A stretch of DNA of 64,000 bases from Actinomyces respiraculi (GTDB lineage: Bacteria; Actinomycetota; Actinomycetes; Actinomycetales; Actinomycetaceae). Under the pieces are notes generated by a model, which saw only the letters and a list, made by a program, of their open reading frames with translations, was not told where the DNA came from and searched no databases. Location: the NCBI RefSeq assembly GCF_014595995.2, contig NZ_CP063989.1, positions 434,001 to 498,000 on the forward strand. Direction: 5' to 3'. Of this stretch, positions 30,754-42,461 are shown in pieces. Both the position numbers and the translations under genes were made by a program. Position 1 is the first letter of the stretch, and every line of letters begins with the position of its first letter.

Positions 30754-32609
30754 GCTCTGTGAGCTCCGAGGCCGCCCCGGGCGGTACTGCCCAGCAGGCC
30801 GGCCCGGCCACCGGGCACGCACCCGCCCAGAGCCCCTCCGTCCTCGCCGCCCACGCGGTTCTCACGGCCCTCGTGCGCGCGGGCGTGCGCGAGTTCGTGC
30901 TGTCCCCCGGATCGCGCTCGGCCCCCTTCGTCCCCGTCCTGGCCGCCGCCCAGGCCCAGGGGCTGCTGCGCGTGCGCGTCGTCCTGGACGAGCGCAGCGT
31001 CGGCTTCGTCGCCCTGGGGATGTCCCGTGCCGCCCTCCTGACAGGCCGATGCGCGCCGGCCGCCGTCGTCACCACCTCCGGCACGGCTGTGGCCAACCTG
31101 CACCCCGCGGTCCTCGAGGCCGACGCCGCCGGGGTGCCTCTGCTCGTCATCTCCGCCGACCGCCCCCACGAGCTCGTCGGCACGGGGGCCTCCCAGACCA
31201 CGGAGCAGACGCGCCTGTTCGAGCCGGCGACGCGGCTCGTGGTGGACCTGCCCGCCGACATCACCGCCGACCTGGGCCAGGAGCGGGGGACGACGGCGAT
31301 CATGGGGCAGGTGCGGCGCGCCGTCGAGGCCGCCTGCGGTGGGCTGAGCCACGACCCCGGTCCGGCCCAGCTCAACGTGCGCCTGCGGCCCCCGCTCGTG
31401 CCCGTGCCCGGTGCGGTCCTGGGGATCGAGGCCGCCCATGAGCTGCCGGAATCCGGTGTCTGGGGAGCGGTCGCTGACGACACCATCGAGCCGACGGCGG
31501 GTGGGCGGGGTCCCGGCCGGCCCGCCGCCCACCGGCCCGCCGCCCACGAGCCGGCCCCTGTGCCCGGGCAGCCCCCGACGGCCCTGGCGGTCCCGGGCCC
31601 CGCTGAGCGTGGCCTCGTCGTCGCCGGCGACAGCCCGGACGGCACCGGCGCCCTCGCCCGCGACCTCGCCGAGCACCTGGGCTGGCCCCTGCTGGCCGAG
31701 CCCACTTCGGGTGCCCGCGGCGGCCACCTCGCCCTGACCCGTTACGCCGAGTTGCTGGCCACCCCCGCGGGCCAGGAGCTCGCCGCGCAGGCTGAGCACG
31801 TCCTCGTCCTGGGCCACCCCTCCCTCACCCGCCCCGTCAGCGCCCTGCTCGCGCGCACCGACATCCCCGTGGATGTCCTGGCCTCCACCCCGCGTTGGAC
31901 CGACGTCGCAGGCGCCGCCACCCGCGTGACCCCGCTGCCCGCGGACCTGACCGGAGCCCCCGGCGCCGCGCACCTGTCCGGCACCCTGGGCCTGCGCCCC
32001 GCCCCCGCCGGGTGGTCCGCGCAGTGGGCCGACGCCGTCGCCGCCCTTCCGGCGGCCCTCGAGCCGGGTGCTCTCACCAGTGCCGCGGCCGCCGTCGCCG
32101 TGTGGGAGGCCGGGCTGCGTCCCGGGGCCCCGCTCCTCGTCGTCGGCTCCTCCATGGCCGTGCGCCACCTCGACCGCCTCGCCCGACCCGCCGAGGGGCC
32201 CGCCCCGAGTGCGGTGGCCAACCGCGGCCTGGCGGGCATCGACGGCACACTCGGCACGGCCCTGGGCCTGCACCTGGCGGCGGGGGAACCGGTGCGGGTC
32301 GTCGTCGGGGACCTCACCTTCCTCCACGACGCCATGAGCCTGGGCCGCGGGACGCTGGAGAGCGAGCCCGACCTCCAGGTCGTCGTCCTCGACGACCACG
32401 GCGGCGCGATCTTCTCCACCCTGGAGTACCCCGGCGCGCTGGAGGCGCAGGTGGTCGAGCGCTTCCTCACCACGCCGCAGGCCACCGAGGTCGCCGCCCT
32501 GGCGGCGGCACTGGGCGCGCACGTGCACCAGCCGGGCACCCTCACCGCCCTCGACGAGATTCTGGCGCGTCCGGTCGGGGGTCTGAGTGTCGTTCACCTG
32601 GCGTTCTGA
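30750..32609 (+). CDS. menD: 2-Succinyl-5-enolpyruvyl-6-hydroxy-3-cyclohexene-1-carboxylate synthase
   Basis: A 619-residue thiamine-diphosphate enzyme. MenD joins isochorismate and 2-oxoglutarate to give SEPHCHC, the first committed step to menaquinone. The N-terminal PYR domain shows VLSPGSRSAPFVPVL (about residue 50), VVTTSGTAVANLHPAVLEA and ISADRPHELVGTGASQTTEQ. The C-terminal PP domain shows ANRGLAGIDGT (about 490) and VLDDHGGAIFSTLEYPG (about 548), which bind Mg-ThDP. A Pro/Ala-rich insert around residues 245-290 makes it longer than the E. coli enzyme. The GTG start overlaps the menC stop. Confidence 0.94.
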   Translation: MSSVSSEAAPGGTAQQAGPATGHAPAQSPSVLAAHAVLTALVRAGVREFVLSPGSRSAPFVPVLAAAQAQGLLRVRVVLDERSVGFVALGMSRAALLTGRCAPAAVVTTSGTAVANLHPAVLEADAAGVPLLVISADRPHELVGTGASQTTEQTRLFEPATRLVVDLPADITADLGQERGTTAIMGQVRRAVEAACGGLSHDPGPAQLNVRLRPPLVPVPGAVLGIEAAHELPESGVWGAVADDTIEPTAGGRGPGRPAAHRPAAHEPAPVPGQPPTALAVPGPAERGLVVAGDSPDGTGALARDLAEHLGWPLLAEPTSGARGGHLALTRYAELLATPAGQELAAQAEHVLVLGHPSLTRPVSALLARTDIPVDVLASTPRWTDVAGAATRVTPLPADLTGAPGAAHLSGTLGLRPAPAGWSAQWADAVAALPAALEPGALTSAAAAVAVWEAGLRPGAPLLVVGSSMAVRHLDRLARPAEGPAPSAVANRGLAGIDGTLGTALGLHLAAGEPVRVVVGDLTFLHDAMSLGRGTLESEPDLQVVVLDDHGGAIFSTLEYPGALEAQVVERFLTTPQATEVAALAAALGAHVHQPGTLTALDEILARPVGGLSVVHLAF

Positions 32610-32726
32610 GCGGGCTGACCTCACTCGCTCTCAGCAAAGTCCCAGGCCGAGGTCGGTGAGAGTTCAGACGTCAGGAGTTTCCTTCAAGCGTTTGCGACAC
32701 GGGGCCACGGGCCCGAGGAGGACAGG

Positions 32727-34238
32727 ATGAGCACGAACGACGAGTTGAACACCGGGCAGGACGCGGCCGGGACCGGTGGTGCCGGCGACCCGCGGTCGGC
32801 CGGTAGCGCCGGCGGCGCTGGGGGTGCCGGGAGCGCCACAGTCGGGGGCTCCGTCGCCTCAGGCTCGTTCCATGCGCCGACGAGCCCCTACACCTCAGTG
32901 CCGCAGGTTCCCGCCGGGTACTCCTTCGCGCGGGCGTCGGGCTCTTCGGCCACCTCCTCCGCCCCGGACCCCTTCGCCGCCCGCCCGACCTGGGCCGCCG
33001 CGCAGTCCGGCGCCCCGGTGGGGCCGGTCGGCCCGGCCACTGCGGCAGGCGACGGCCCTCAGACACCCGCCCGCCGACGCCGGGGACCCGGCTGGGGCGG
33101 CATCGTCGCCGTGAGCCTCGTGAGTGCGATGCTCGCCTGCGGTGGCACCGTCGCCGCCCAGCACTATCTCGACGGCGCCCCCGCCCCCGCGGCCACGGTC
33201 AGCGCCGGCGCCCAGCACACCGGTGGGACCACGCAGCCTGTCGCCCAGACCGGAACCTCACCCGACTGGCAGTCCGTCACCCAGGCCGTCGCCAACTCGG
33301 TCGTCTCCATCACGGTGACCACCGCCTCCGGGACCGCCGTCGGCTCCGGGGTCGTCTACGACGCCGCCGGGCACATCCTCACTAACCACCACGTGGTCGC
33401 CGGTGCCTCCCGGATCCAGGCGACCCTCGCAGACGGGCGCATCTACGAGGCTGAGCTCACCGGTTCCGACGCCGCCACGGACCTGGCTGTCATCCAGCTC
33501 GTCAACAGCCCCGACAACCTCACGGTCGCCCGCTTCGGTGACTCCGACGCCGTCGCCACCGGCCAGGACGTCATGGCGATCGGCAACCCCCTGGGCCTGT
33601 CCTCCACCGCGACGACGGGCATTGTCTCGGCCCTCAACCGGCCGGTCGTCACCAGCCGTGAGGAGAACGGGGGTGAGTCTGAGGCCCCGGGCGGTGGCTT
33701 CGAGCCGGGCATGCCCTCGCGCGCCGCCGCCTCCCCGGTGGTCACCAACGCCATCCAGATCGACGCGGCCATCAACCCCGGCAACTCCGGCGGGCCGCTG
33801 TTCGACGCGAGCGGCGCGGTCATCGGCATCACGAGCTCGATTGCCTCGACCGGGTCGAGCGACTCCGGGTCGATCGGCATCGGCTTCGCCATCCCGTCGA
33901 ACCTCGCGGCCAAGGTCGCGGACCAGCTCATCGGGACCGGCACGGCCACGCACGCCTACCTGGGGCTGTCCATCACCAACGGTGACGCCATGACTGAGGG
34001 TGAGACCTACGCGGGTGCGCTCGTGGGCGCGGTCGAGCCCGGCTCGCCGGCGGACGAGGCCGGCCTGAAAGAGGGCGACGTCATCACGGCGATCAATGGC
34101 AAGGCGACCAGCCAGTCGGTGGCGCTGACGGGCTTTGTGCGCCAGTACTCGGCCGGCGACGTCGTCACGCTCACGGTGGTGCGCGATGGCCGGACCCTGG
34201 AGATGACCGCGACGCTCGCCGAGCGCACGGATTCTTGA
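32727..34238 (+). CDS. HtrA/DegP-type membrane-anchored serine protease
   Basis: A 503-residue S1C protease. The first ~120 residues are Gly/Ala/Ser/Pro-rich and cytoplasmic. One membrane helix lies at about residues 124-142 (GGIVAVSLVSAMLACGG). The catalytic domain has His in ILTNHHVVAG (about 219), Asp in SDAATDLAVIQ (about 250) and Ser in NPGNSGGPLF (about 353). A PDZ domain follows at about 400-495 (GLKEGDVITAINGKATS). It probably degrades or senses misfolded envelope proteins. GAGGAGGAC precedes the ATG at 32727. The gene is convergent with menF. Confidence 0.92.
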   Translation: MSTNDELNTGQDAAGTGGAGDPRSAGSAGGAGGAGSATVGGSVASGSFHAPTSPYTSVPQVPAGYSFARASGSSATSSAPDPFAARPTWAAAQSGAPVGPVGPATAAGDGPQTPARRRRGPGWGGIVAVSLVSAMLACGGTVAAQHYLDGAPAPAATVSAGAQHTGGTTQPVAQTGTSPDWQSVTQAVANSVVSITVTTASGTAVGSGVVYDAAGHILTNHHVVAGASRIQATLADGRIYEAELTGSDAATDLAVIQLVNSPDNLTVARFGDSDAVATGQDVMAIGNPLGLSSTATTGIVSALNRPVVTSREENGGESEAPGGGFEPGMPSRAAASPVVTNAIQIDAAINPGNSGGPLFDASGAVIGITSSIASTGSSDSGSIGIGFAIPSNLAAKVADQLIGTGTATHAYLGLSITNGDAMTEGETYAGALVGAVEPGSPADEAGLKEGDVITAINGKATSQSVALTGFVRQYSAGDVVTLTVVRDGRTLEMTATLAERTDS

Positions 34239-34261
34239 GGGCCTCGGCCGGGACCCGGGGC

Positions 34262-35680
34262 TCAGTCGGCGCCGAGGGCGGACAGGACCGGGCGCATCTT
34301 GGCGCGGGTCTCGGCGAGTTCGTCCTCAGGATCGGAGTCCGGCATGATGCCGCCCCCGCCGAAGACGCGCGCCGGCGCGCCGGGCCCCGCCCCCGGGCCG
34401 CTGAGCTCGGCCGAGCGCAGCGCGATGCACCACTCACCCTCGCCGTGCCAGTCCACCCAGCCGACGGGCCCCGCGTAACGCCCCCGGTCCATGCCCTCGA
34501 GCTCGTCGATGAGCGCCACCGCGGCCGGGGTGGGAGTGCCGCCGACGGCGGCCGTCGGGTGCAGCGCCTTGACAAGGGACAGGGCGCCGGTGTCCCCGGC
34601 CACGACGCCGGAGATGTCGCTGGCCAGGTGCAGGACGTTGGGCAGGGTCAGGACGAAGCGCTCCGGGGCCTCGACTACTGAGCACAGCGGCTCCAGCGCC
34701 TCGATGGCCGAGGCGCGTGCCAGCGCGTGCTCGCGGTTGTTCTTGCCGTCCGCCTCGAGCCAGGCCGCCAGGCGCGCGGCCTCGGCCTCCCGCTCGGCCG
34801 CGCTACCGGGCCGACGGCGGGCTGTGCCCGCCAGGACACGGCTCTCGAGCCGCCGCTGGCGGAGGCGCACGAGCAGCTCGGGGGTCGCCCCGACCATCCC
34901 GTCGATGCTGAAGGTCCAGCAGGAGGGGTAGTCGTGGGCCAGGCGGCCCAGGAGGTCGCCGGTGGGCAGGTGCCGCGCGGGGGTGACGAGCACGTCACGG
35001 GCGATGACCACCTTGTCCGCCTCGCCGGCCCGCATGTGCTCCTGCACAGCGCGCAGCTCGGCGAGGTACTCGGTCTGCGTGCGGGCTCCGGTCGTCACGT
35101 CGGCCCCAGTGGCAGCACCCCCGGTAGGACGGGTGCCGACGGCGGTCCCGGCGCCCGCACCACCCGCCCGCCTGGCCAGAATCTCGGCGACGACCTCCGC
35201 CGCCGACGCCGGCTCCTGCCCGCTGGGTGCCGCCGTCGTCACCCAGGCGCCCTCCTCGTCGAGACCGACGAGCACACGCGGCACGAGCAGCACCGAGCGC
35301 TGAACCGAGCGCGCCGAGAAGGTGATCGCGCCCAAGGCGACCGGCCCGGTACCCGGGCGCACCAGCGGGTCGCGCCACCAGGAGGCGTAGACAACCTCGC
35401 GCCAGGCCGCACGCAGGTCATCCACCCGCGCCGCGCCACGCGCCTCGATCTCGAGCAGACGCCCCCAGCCGACGAGACCGCGGTCATGACGCACCCAGGA
35501 GACGGCGTCGCCCCGCCCGGCGAGCAGGCCCATGAGCCCGCCCTCCGTGTCGAGACCAAGGCCGCGGACCTGGTCATCCACGAGCCGGTCGGTGCGGAAG
35601 AACAGACGGGCGGGGGCCATGCGCACGGCGGTGGCCTCGACCACGAGAGGGCAGGGGGCCGCCCCGGTGCCGTCCGCCAC
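34262..35680 (-). CDS. menF: Isochorismate synthase
   Basis: A 472-residue chorismate-binding enzyme, converting chorismate to isochorismate at the entry to menaquinone synthesis. Typical MST-family blocks are VVIARDVLV, TPELLVRLRQRRLESRVLAGTARR, KNNREHALA, LHPTAAVGGTPTPAAV and RGRYAGPVGWVDWHGEGEWCIALRSAEL, and GAGPGAPARVFGGGGIMPDSDPEDE near the end. The start is GTG at 35680, three bases after the menG stop, so it is the last gene of a VOC-menG-menF series. An entC-type siderophore role is less likely here because menG is adjacent and menC-menD lie just downstream. Confidence 0.9.
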   Translation of the reverse strand: MADGTGAAPCPLVVEATAVRMAPARLFFRTDRLVDDQVRGLGLDTEGGLMGLLAGRGDAVSWVRHDRGLVGWGRLLEIEARGAARVDDLRAAWREVVYASWWRDPLVRPGTGPVALGAITFSARSVQRSVLLVPRVLVGLDEEGAWVTTAAPSGQEPASAAEVVAEILARRAGGAGAGTAVGTRPTGGAATGADVTTGARTQTEYLAELRAVQEHMRAGEADKVVIARDVLVTPARHLPTGDLLGRLAHDYPSCWTFSIDGMVGATPELLVRLRQRRLESRVLAGTARRRPGSAAEREAEAARLAAWLEADGKNNREHALARASAIEALEPLCSVVEAPERFVLTLPNVLHLASDISGVVAGDTGALSLVKALHPTAAVGGTPTPAAVALIDELEGMDRGRYAGPVGWVDWHGEGEWCIALRSAELSGPGAGPGAPARVFGGGGIMPDSDPEDELAETRAKMRPVLSALGAD

Positions 35681-35683
35681 GGC

Positions 35684-36382
35684 TCAGGCGGCGGGATTGG
35701 TGGCCCGGTGGACCGCGACGATGCCGCCGGACAGGTTCTTGTAGGCGACATCGCGCCACCCGGCCTCCTGCATGAGGGCGGCCAGGGCCTCCTGGTCCGG
35801 CCAGGCGAGGATGGACTCGCCCAGGTAGGAGTAGGCGTGCGTGTTGGAGGACAGCAGCCGTCCCGCGGCCGGCAGTGCGCTGCCCAGGTAGAAGCGGTAC
35901 GCCTCGCGCAGGGGCCGGTAGACGGGGGTGGAGAACTCGGCGATGACGACGCGGCCGCCGGGGCGGGTCACCCGCCTCATCTCCGACAGGGCCCGGACGG
36001 TGTCCTGGACGTTGCGCAACCCGTAAGAGATGGTGACGACGTCGAAGGAGGCGTCCGCGAAGGGTAGCGCAGTGGCGTCCCCGGCGACGAACTCGATCTC
36101 GGGGTGGAGAGCCTTGCCCTTGGAGACCATCCCGATGGAGAAGTCGCAGGCGACAACCTCGGCGCCGTCCTCGGCGTAGCCGACGCTGGAGGTGCCGGTG
36201 CCTGCGGCGAGGTCGAGGACGCGCATGCCGGGGCGGGCGGCGACGGCCGCACGGGTCGCGTGGCGCCACACGCGCACCTGCCACAAGCTCATGACGTCGT
36301 TGGTCAGGTCATAGCGGTGTGCGACGGCGTCGAACATGCCGGCGACCTGACGGGGGTCCTTGGCGAGGGTGGCTCGGGTCAT
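35684..36382 (-). CDS. menG: Demethylmenaquinone methyltransferase
   Basis: A 232-residue UbiE/MenG-family SAM methyltransferase that makes the final C-methylation to menaquinone. The N-terminal signature [32 protein letters not shown] is diagnostic. Motif I is [12 protein letters not shown] (about residue 57), followed by [38 protein letters not shown] and the post-[17 protein letters not shown]. The C-terminal [10 protein letters not shown] is also typical. The ATG at 36382 gives the standard length. It sits 8 bp after the VOC gene. Confidence 0.94.
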   Translation of the reverse strand: MTRATLAKDPRQVAGMFDAVAHRYDLTNDVMSLWQVRVWRHATRAAVAARPGMRVLDLAAGTGTSSVGYAEDGAEVVACDFSIGMVSKGKALHPEIEFVAGDATALPFADASFDVVTISYGLRNVQDTVRALSEMRRVTRPGGRVVIAEFSTPVYRPLREAYRFYLGSALPAAGRLLSSNTHAYSYLGESILAWPDQEALAALMQEAGWRDVAYKNLSGGIVAVHRATNPAA

Positions 36383-36389
36383 GGGCACA

Positions 36390-36833
36390 TCATGCCGGAC
36401 GCCGGCCCAGGTCCGTCTGGAGGCGCAGCAGGTAGCCGTCGGGGTCCTGGACAAGGAACTGGCGCACCCCGAGGAGCACGTCGTCGGCCCGGTACCAGAC
36501 CTCCTCGGGCTCGAGGAACAGCGGCCAGCCCGAGGAGGCCAGGCGCCCGAGAACAACCTCCAGGTCCGGCACCCAGATCTCCAGGTTGATGCCCCGGCCC
36601 AAGGGCGGCTCAGGGGAGCCGGTCAGCCACGAGCGCTCGATGCTCAGCGTGTCGAGCATGACGTGAGCGCGTCCCAGAGCCAGGTAGGCGAAGCCCTCCT
36701 CGCGGCGGGTGTACCTGATCGTGAAACCGATGAGACAACACCAGAATTCGAGGGAGGCGTCGAGGTCCCTCACGCTCAGCTCGGGGACCAGGGCGGGAAC
36801 GTCAGCGTCCTCATGGGTGGGCTCAACACTCAT
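36390..36833 (-). CDS. VOC family protein (glyoxalase/bleomycin-resistance-like)
   Basis: A 147-residue protein made of one VOC beta-alpha-beta repeat pair. [24 protein letters not shown] opens the fold, and [21 protein letters not shown] closes it in the manner of bleomycin-binding or fosfomycin-type proteins. A possible metal/ligand site includes the C-terminal segment DPDGYLLR. It may bind a hydrophobic antibiotic or act as a small isomerase. It leads the menG-menF series, but a direct role in menaquinone synthesis is not indicated. ATG 36833 has AAGG upstream. Confidence 0.8.
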   Translation of the reverse strand: MSVEPTHEDADVPALVPELSVRDLDASLEFWCCLIGFTIRYTRREEGFAYLALGRAHVMLDTLSIERSWLTGSPEPPLGRGINLEIWVPDLEVVLGRLASSGWPLFLEPEEVWYRADDVLLGVRQFLVQDPDGYLLRLQTDLGRRPA

Positions 36834-37208
36834 CCTTCGAGTCTGTCGGCTGTGCCTGACGGGAGCAACTGGGACCCAGGTCCTGCCGCGGGGGTCGTAA
36901 ATTCGTCAGGCGGCAAGGTGCTAAATCGCGGTGGTGAACCTGCCCCGAAAAAGGGGTTGCGTGCGACACTTCCTTACGATGACAACGGAAAGTCTCCCAG
37001 TGGCAGCCCTGGCCAGAGCGTCGGCGCCGCCTGGGTACATTCCGTGACGGCCCCTTCTGCCCGGGGCCGCGTCGAGGACCCCACGACGAGGCAGAAGCCC
37101 TGAGGAGGTGCGCAGGACCGTGAGTGCCAACACGTGTACGCCGCGCCCCTTGCTGCGGGTCGCTGTCGTCCTTGACCACCCGAGCTCGACAAGGACGGTG
37201 CTGCACGC
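36834..37208. other. Leader of the nuo operon
   Basis: About 375 bp with no supported gene between the VOC gene and nuoA. It includes an AT-richer stretch at 36895-36985 that probably holds the promoter, a CCCC-GAAAAA-GGGG hairpin near 36947, and GTCCTTG/CAAGGAC arms around a 15-nt loop near 37168-37196, close to the nuoA start. I cannot assign a specific operator. Confidence 0.45.
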
Positions 37209-37568
37209 ATGAACCCCTACGTCTCCCTGCTCATCATGGCAGCGGTCGCCCTCGTCGTCGCCGCCGGAGGCCTGGTGCTCAGCGCCATCGTGAGCCCCAA
37301 CAAGCGCAACCGGGTCAAGACCGCCAACTACGAGTGCGGCATCGACCCCACGCCCTCCAACACCGAGCACGGGCGCTTCCCCGTCGGCTTCTACCTCGTC
37401 GGTATGACCTTCATCATCTTCGACGTCGAGGTCGTCTTCCTCTACCCCTGGGCGACGGCCTTCGCCGAGCTGCGCATCTTCGGCATGCTCGCGGCCCTCC
37501 TCTTCATCGCCCTCATCACGGTGCCCTACGTCCTCGAGTGGCGCCGCGGCGGCCTTGACTGGGACTGA
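37209..37568 (+). CDS. nuoA: NADH-quinone oxidoreductase subunit A
   Basis: A 119-residue membrane subunit of NDH-1. Three helices are visible (residues about 5-28, 60-82 and 88-108). The conserved loop [41 protein letters not shown] is the hallmark of NuoA and lies at the quinone-site interface. It is the first of fourteen nuo genes in standard order (A-N), all on the plus strand with overlaps or very short gaps. It ends 49 bp before the nuoB ATG. Confidence 0.95.
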   Translation: MNPYVSLLIMAAVALVVAAGGLVLSAIVSPNKRNRVKTANYECGIDPTPSNTEHGRFPVGFYLVGMTFIIFDVEVVFLYPWATAFAELRIFGMLAALLFIALITVPYVLEWRRGGLDWD

Positions 37569-37617
37569 CCCGGCCGCCCGCACGACGTCGCACCCACGAA
37601 GAACAGCGAGCCACAGC

Positions 37618-38247
37618 ATGGACAAGACAGAGTTCAAGGCATACCGGGCCAAGATGCTCGACATCCCCTCCAAGCGCGGGGACCTGCGCGCCGAGGCCGC
37701 CGAGTCGGTTGACAGCCCCGGCTTCCTGCTCACCAGCGTCGAGAAGCTTGCGGGCCTGGCCCAGGCGCGCTCCCTGTGGCCCGTCACCATGGGCCTGGCC
37801 TGCTGCGCCATCGAGATGATGGCCACCGCCGGCCCCCGCTTCGACCTGTCCCGCTTCGGCTGGGAGGTCTTCCGCGCCTCGCCGCGCCACGCCGACGTCA
37901 TGATCGTCTCCGGCCGTGTCTCCCACAAGATGGCGCCGGTCATCCGCAACGTCTACGACTCCATGCCCGAGCCCAAGTGGGTCATCTCCATGGGAGCCTG
38001 CGCCTCCAGCGGCGGCATCTTCAACAACTACGCCGTCGTCCAGGGCTGCGACCACGTCGTCCCCGTGGACATCTACCTGCCCGGCTGCCCGCCGCGCCCC
38101 GAGATGCTCATCAACGCCATGCTCGAGCTCACCCGCCAGATCGAGAACAAGCCCCTGTTCCGTCACCGCGAGGAGATCGCCCGCGCCGTCGAGGCCGCCG
38201 CCCTCGCCGCCACCCCGCTGTCCGAGATGAAGGGGGAGCTCGCGTGA
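37618..38247 (+). CDS. nuoB: NADH-quinone oxidoreductase subunit B
   Basis: A 209-residue peripheral subunit that carries iron-sulfur cluster N2, the last electron donor to menaquinone. The cluster ligands are visible in [11 protein letters not shown] (tandem cysteines), [12 protein letters not shown] and LPGCPPRPE. The ATG at 37618 is preceded by GCGAGCCACAGC, and starts further upstream are not supported by homology. The C-terminal tail beyond PLFRHREE is longer than in E. coli, as often in actinobacteria. The stop overlaps the nuoC GTG start. Confidence 0.95.
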   Translation: MDKTEFKAYRAKMLDIPSKRGDLRAEAAESVDSPGFLLTSVEKLAGLAQARSLWPVTMGLACCAIEMMATAGPRFDLSRFGWEVFRASPRHADVMIVSGRVSHKMAPVIRNVYDSMPEPKWVISMGACASSGGIFNNYAVVQGCDHVVPVDIYLPGCPPRPEMLINAMLELTRQIENKPLFRHREEIARAVEAAALAATPLSEMKGELA

Positions 38248-38992
38248 GCACCGAACCCGAGAGCAACGCCGTCGAGGCCCCCGCCCCGGTCCCCGAGGTC
38301 GCCGGACGTGAGGTCCGCCCCGAGCTGCGCCTGGAGGTCATCGCCACCCACGCCGGCCACTTCGGTGCCTCCGACGCCGGTGACACCACCGGCTACGGCG
38401 GCACCACCAGCGTCGTCACCCTCGCCCCCGCCGCCACCCGGCCCTACGGCTCCTGGTTCGACGACGCCGTCGACGCCCTGATCGAGGACCTCACCGAGGC
38501 CGGCACCGAGCCCGCCGACGCCATTGAGAAGGTCGTCATCGAGCACGGCCAGCTCACCCTCTTCGTCACCCGCGAGCACCTGCTCGACGTCGCCCGCCCC
38601 CTGCGCGACGACCAGGACCTGCGCTTCGAGCTGTGCCTGGGCGTCACGGGCGTGCACTACCCGCACGACACCGGGCGCGAGCTGCACGCCTGCTACGAGC
38701 TCGTCTCCCTCACCCACGGCGGGCGCCAGATCCGCCTCGAGGTCACCGCCCCCGACGGCGACGCCCACGTGCCCTCCCTCGTGAGCATCTACCCCGGTAA
38801 CGACTGGCACGAGCGCGAGACCTGGGACCTCATGGGCATCGTCTTCGACGGCCACCCCAACCTCACCCGCTCCGCGATGCCCGACGACTGGGTCGGCCAC
38901 CCGCAGCGCAAGGACTACCCGCTCGGCGGCATCCCCGTCGAGTACAAGGGCGCCACCACGCCGCCCGCTGACTCCCGGAGGTCGTACCGCTG

Positions 38993-38993
<1 letters not shown>
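38244..38993 (+). CDS. nuoC: NADH-quinone oxidoreductase subunit C
   Basis: A 249-residue subunit of the peripheral arm. The 30-kDa-subunit signature is visible at about residues 195-235 ([20 protein letters not shown], then [24 protein letters not shown]). The N-terminal ~70 residues are Ala/Glu/Gly-rich and poorly conserved. The start is GTG 38244, overlapping the nuoB stop. nuoC and nuoD are separate genes here, unlike the E. coli fusion. The stop overlaps the nuoD ATG by one base. Confidence 0.94.
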
Positions 38994-40380
<1,387 letters not shown>

Positions 40381-40381
<1 letters not shown>

Positions 40382-41097
40382 TGACCACCCAGCACACCCC
40401 GAGCACCACCGGCGCCTTCGGCTACACGCCCGAGGACGAGGCCCGTCTGCGCAACGAGTTCGCCCAAATCACCTCGCGCTACCCCGCGGGTCACGAACGC
40501 AGTGCCCTCATCCCCATGCTCCACCTCGTCCAGAGCGAGGACGGCTACGTCGCGCCGCGCGGCATCGCCCTGTGCGCCGACGCCCTGGGCCTGACCCGCT
40601 CCGAGGTCTCCGCCGTGGCGACCTTCTACAGCCAGTTCCGCCGCCACCCCGCCGGGCAGTACCACGTCGGCGTGTGCACCAACGCCCTGTGCGCCGTCAT
40701 GGGCGGCGACGACATCTGGGATGCCGTGTCCGCCCACACCGGCCTCGCCAGTGACGAGACCAGCGAGGACGGGCGCATCAGCGTCGAGCGCGTCGAGTGC
40801 AACGCCGCCTGCGACTACGCCCCCGTCGTCATGGTCAACTGGGAGTTCTTCGACAACCAGACCCCCGCCAGCGCCGTCGACCTCGTCACCCGCCTGGAGC
40901 GGGGTGAGGACGTCACCCCCACCCGCGGCCCCGAGACCCTGCCCACCTTCCGTGAGAACGAGAGGCTGCTGGCCGGCTTCGAGGACGGTCGCGTCGACGA
41001 AGGACCCGGCGCCGGAGAGCCGAGCCTGCGCGGCCTGCGCCTGGCCCGTGAGCACGGCTGGACGGCCCCCACCGCGGTCGAGGAGGACAGCAAGTGA
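40381..41097 (+). CDS. nuoE: NADH-quinone oxidoreductase subunit E
   Basis: A 238-residue subunit with the [2Fe-2S] cluster N1a. The thioredoxin-like domain has its cysteine pairs in VCTNALCAVMGG and VECNAACDYAP. The helical N-terminal part contains HERSALIPMLHLVQSEDGYV. The ~70-residue C-terminal tail beyond VDLVTRLERGE is longer than in E. coli and common in actinobacteria. Together with NuoF it forms the NADH dehydrogenase module. The stop overlaps the nuoF GTG start. Confidence 0.95.
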
Positions 41098-42458
41098 GCG
41101 AGCAGCAGACCCCTGAGCCCCAGGCGCCGGCCTTCACCGCGCCCGGCACCCTGACCCCCATCGTCAGCGACATGTGGGACAAGGACCGCTCCTGGACGCT
41201 GGAGGCCTACCGCGCCCACGGCGGCTACGAGGGCCTGGCCAAGGCCACGACCCTGACCACCGACGAGCTCGTGGGCGCCGTCAAGGCCTCCGGCCTGCGC
41301 GGCCGCGGCGGCGCCGGATTCCCCACCGGCCTCAAGTGGTCCTTCCTGCCGGCTCCCGACGGCGGCCCCCGCTACCTCGTCGTCAACGCCGACGAGTCCG
41401 AGCCCGGTACCTGCAAGGACATCCCCACCCTCATGGCGAACCCCCACGCGCTCATCGAGGGCATCGCCATCACCTCGCGCGCCATCGGCTGCGACCACGC
41501 CTTCGTCTACCTGCGCGGCGAGACCGCCCACGTCTACCGCCGACTCCTGGCGGCCGTGCGTGAGGCCCGTGAGGCGGGCCTGCTGGACACCGGTTTCGGC
41601 CTCGACGGCGCCCAGAGCCTGAGCATCACCGCCCACGCCGGTGCCGGCGCCTACATCTGCGGTGAGGAGACCGCCCTGCTCGACTCCCTTGAGGGGCGCC
41701 GCGGCCACCCCCGGCTCAAGCCACCCTTCCCGGCAGTTGCCGGCCTGTACGCCCGCCCCACGGTCGTCAACAACGTCGAGTCGATCTGCCAGGTCCCCGG
41801 CATCTTCCGCCACTCGCCCGAGTGGTACGCCTCCATGGGTACTGAGCGTTCGTCGGGCCACGGCCTGTTCTCCGTCTCCGGCCACGTGCGCCGCCCGGGT
41901 CAGTTCGAGGCCCCCTTCGGCATCACCATGCGCGAGCTCATCGACATGGCCGGTGGCATCCGTGAGGGCCACGAGCTGAAGTTCTGGACCCCCGGCGGCT
42001 CCTCCACCCCGCTGTTCACCGCCGACGAGCTCGACGTCCCCCTCGACTACGAGTCCATCGTCGGCGCCGGCTCCATGCTGGCCACCCGCGCCCTGCAGGT
42101 CTTCGACGACACCGTCTCGGTCGTGCGCGTCGTCACCCGCTGGGTGGAGTTCTACCAGCACGAGTCCTGCGGCAAGTGCACCCCCTGTCGCGAGGGCACC
42201 TACTGGATGCGCCAGATCCTCGAGCGCCTGGAGGCCGGCAGGGGCCTGCCCGGCGACGTCGAGAAGCTCGAGTCCATCACCGACAGCATCGGCGGACGTT
42301 CCTTCTGCGCCTTCGGTGACGCGGCGATCACCCCGGTGCGCTCCGGCATCGCCCGCTTCCGCAGCGAGTTCGAGGCCGGGTACACCACCGCCGCCCGCGA
42401 GCTCTTCCCCTACGCGGCCTCCTCGGTCGTCAACGACACGGTTGAAAGCGCACGGTGA
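41094..42458 (+). CDS. nuoF: NADH-quinone oxidoreductase subunit F
   Basis: A 454-residue subunit that binds NADH, FMN and the [4Fe-4S] cluster N3. The FMN/NADH region shows GLRGRGGAGFPTGLKWSF (about residue 65) and VVNADESEPGTCKD. The cluster ligands are in ESCGKCTPCREG (about residue 358), with a fourth Cys in FCAFGDAA. It starts at GTG 41094. Only 3 bp separate its stop from nuoG. Confidence 0.96.
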   Translation: MSEQQTPEPQAPAFTAPGTLTPIVSDMWDKDRSWTLEAYRAHGGYEGLAKATTLTTDELVGAVKASGLRGRGGAGFPTGLKWSFLPAPDGGPRYLVVNADESEPGTCKDIPTLMANPHALIEGIAITSRAIGCDHAFVYLRGETAHVYRRLLAAVREAREAGLLDTGFGLDGAQSLSITAHAGAGAYICGEETALLDSLEGRRGHPRLKPPFPAVAGLYARPTVVNNVESICQVPGIFRHSPEWYASMGTERSSGHGLFSVSGHVRRPGQFEAPFGITMRELIDMAGGIREGHELKFWTPGGSSTPLFTADELDVPLDYESIVGAGSMLATRALQVFDDTVSVVRVVTRWVEFYQHESCGKCTPCREGTYWMRQILERLEAGRGLPGDVEKLESITDSIGGRSFCAFGDAAITPVRSGIARFRSEFEAGYTTAARELFPYAASSVVNDTVESAR

Positions 42459-42461
42459 GAC

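Noticed and set aside
29925..32624. Long minus-strand frame across menC-menD
   Set aside because: Antisense shadow of two well-supported menaquinone genes. Its composition is Gly/Ala/Arg-rich with no motif.
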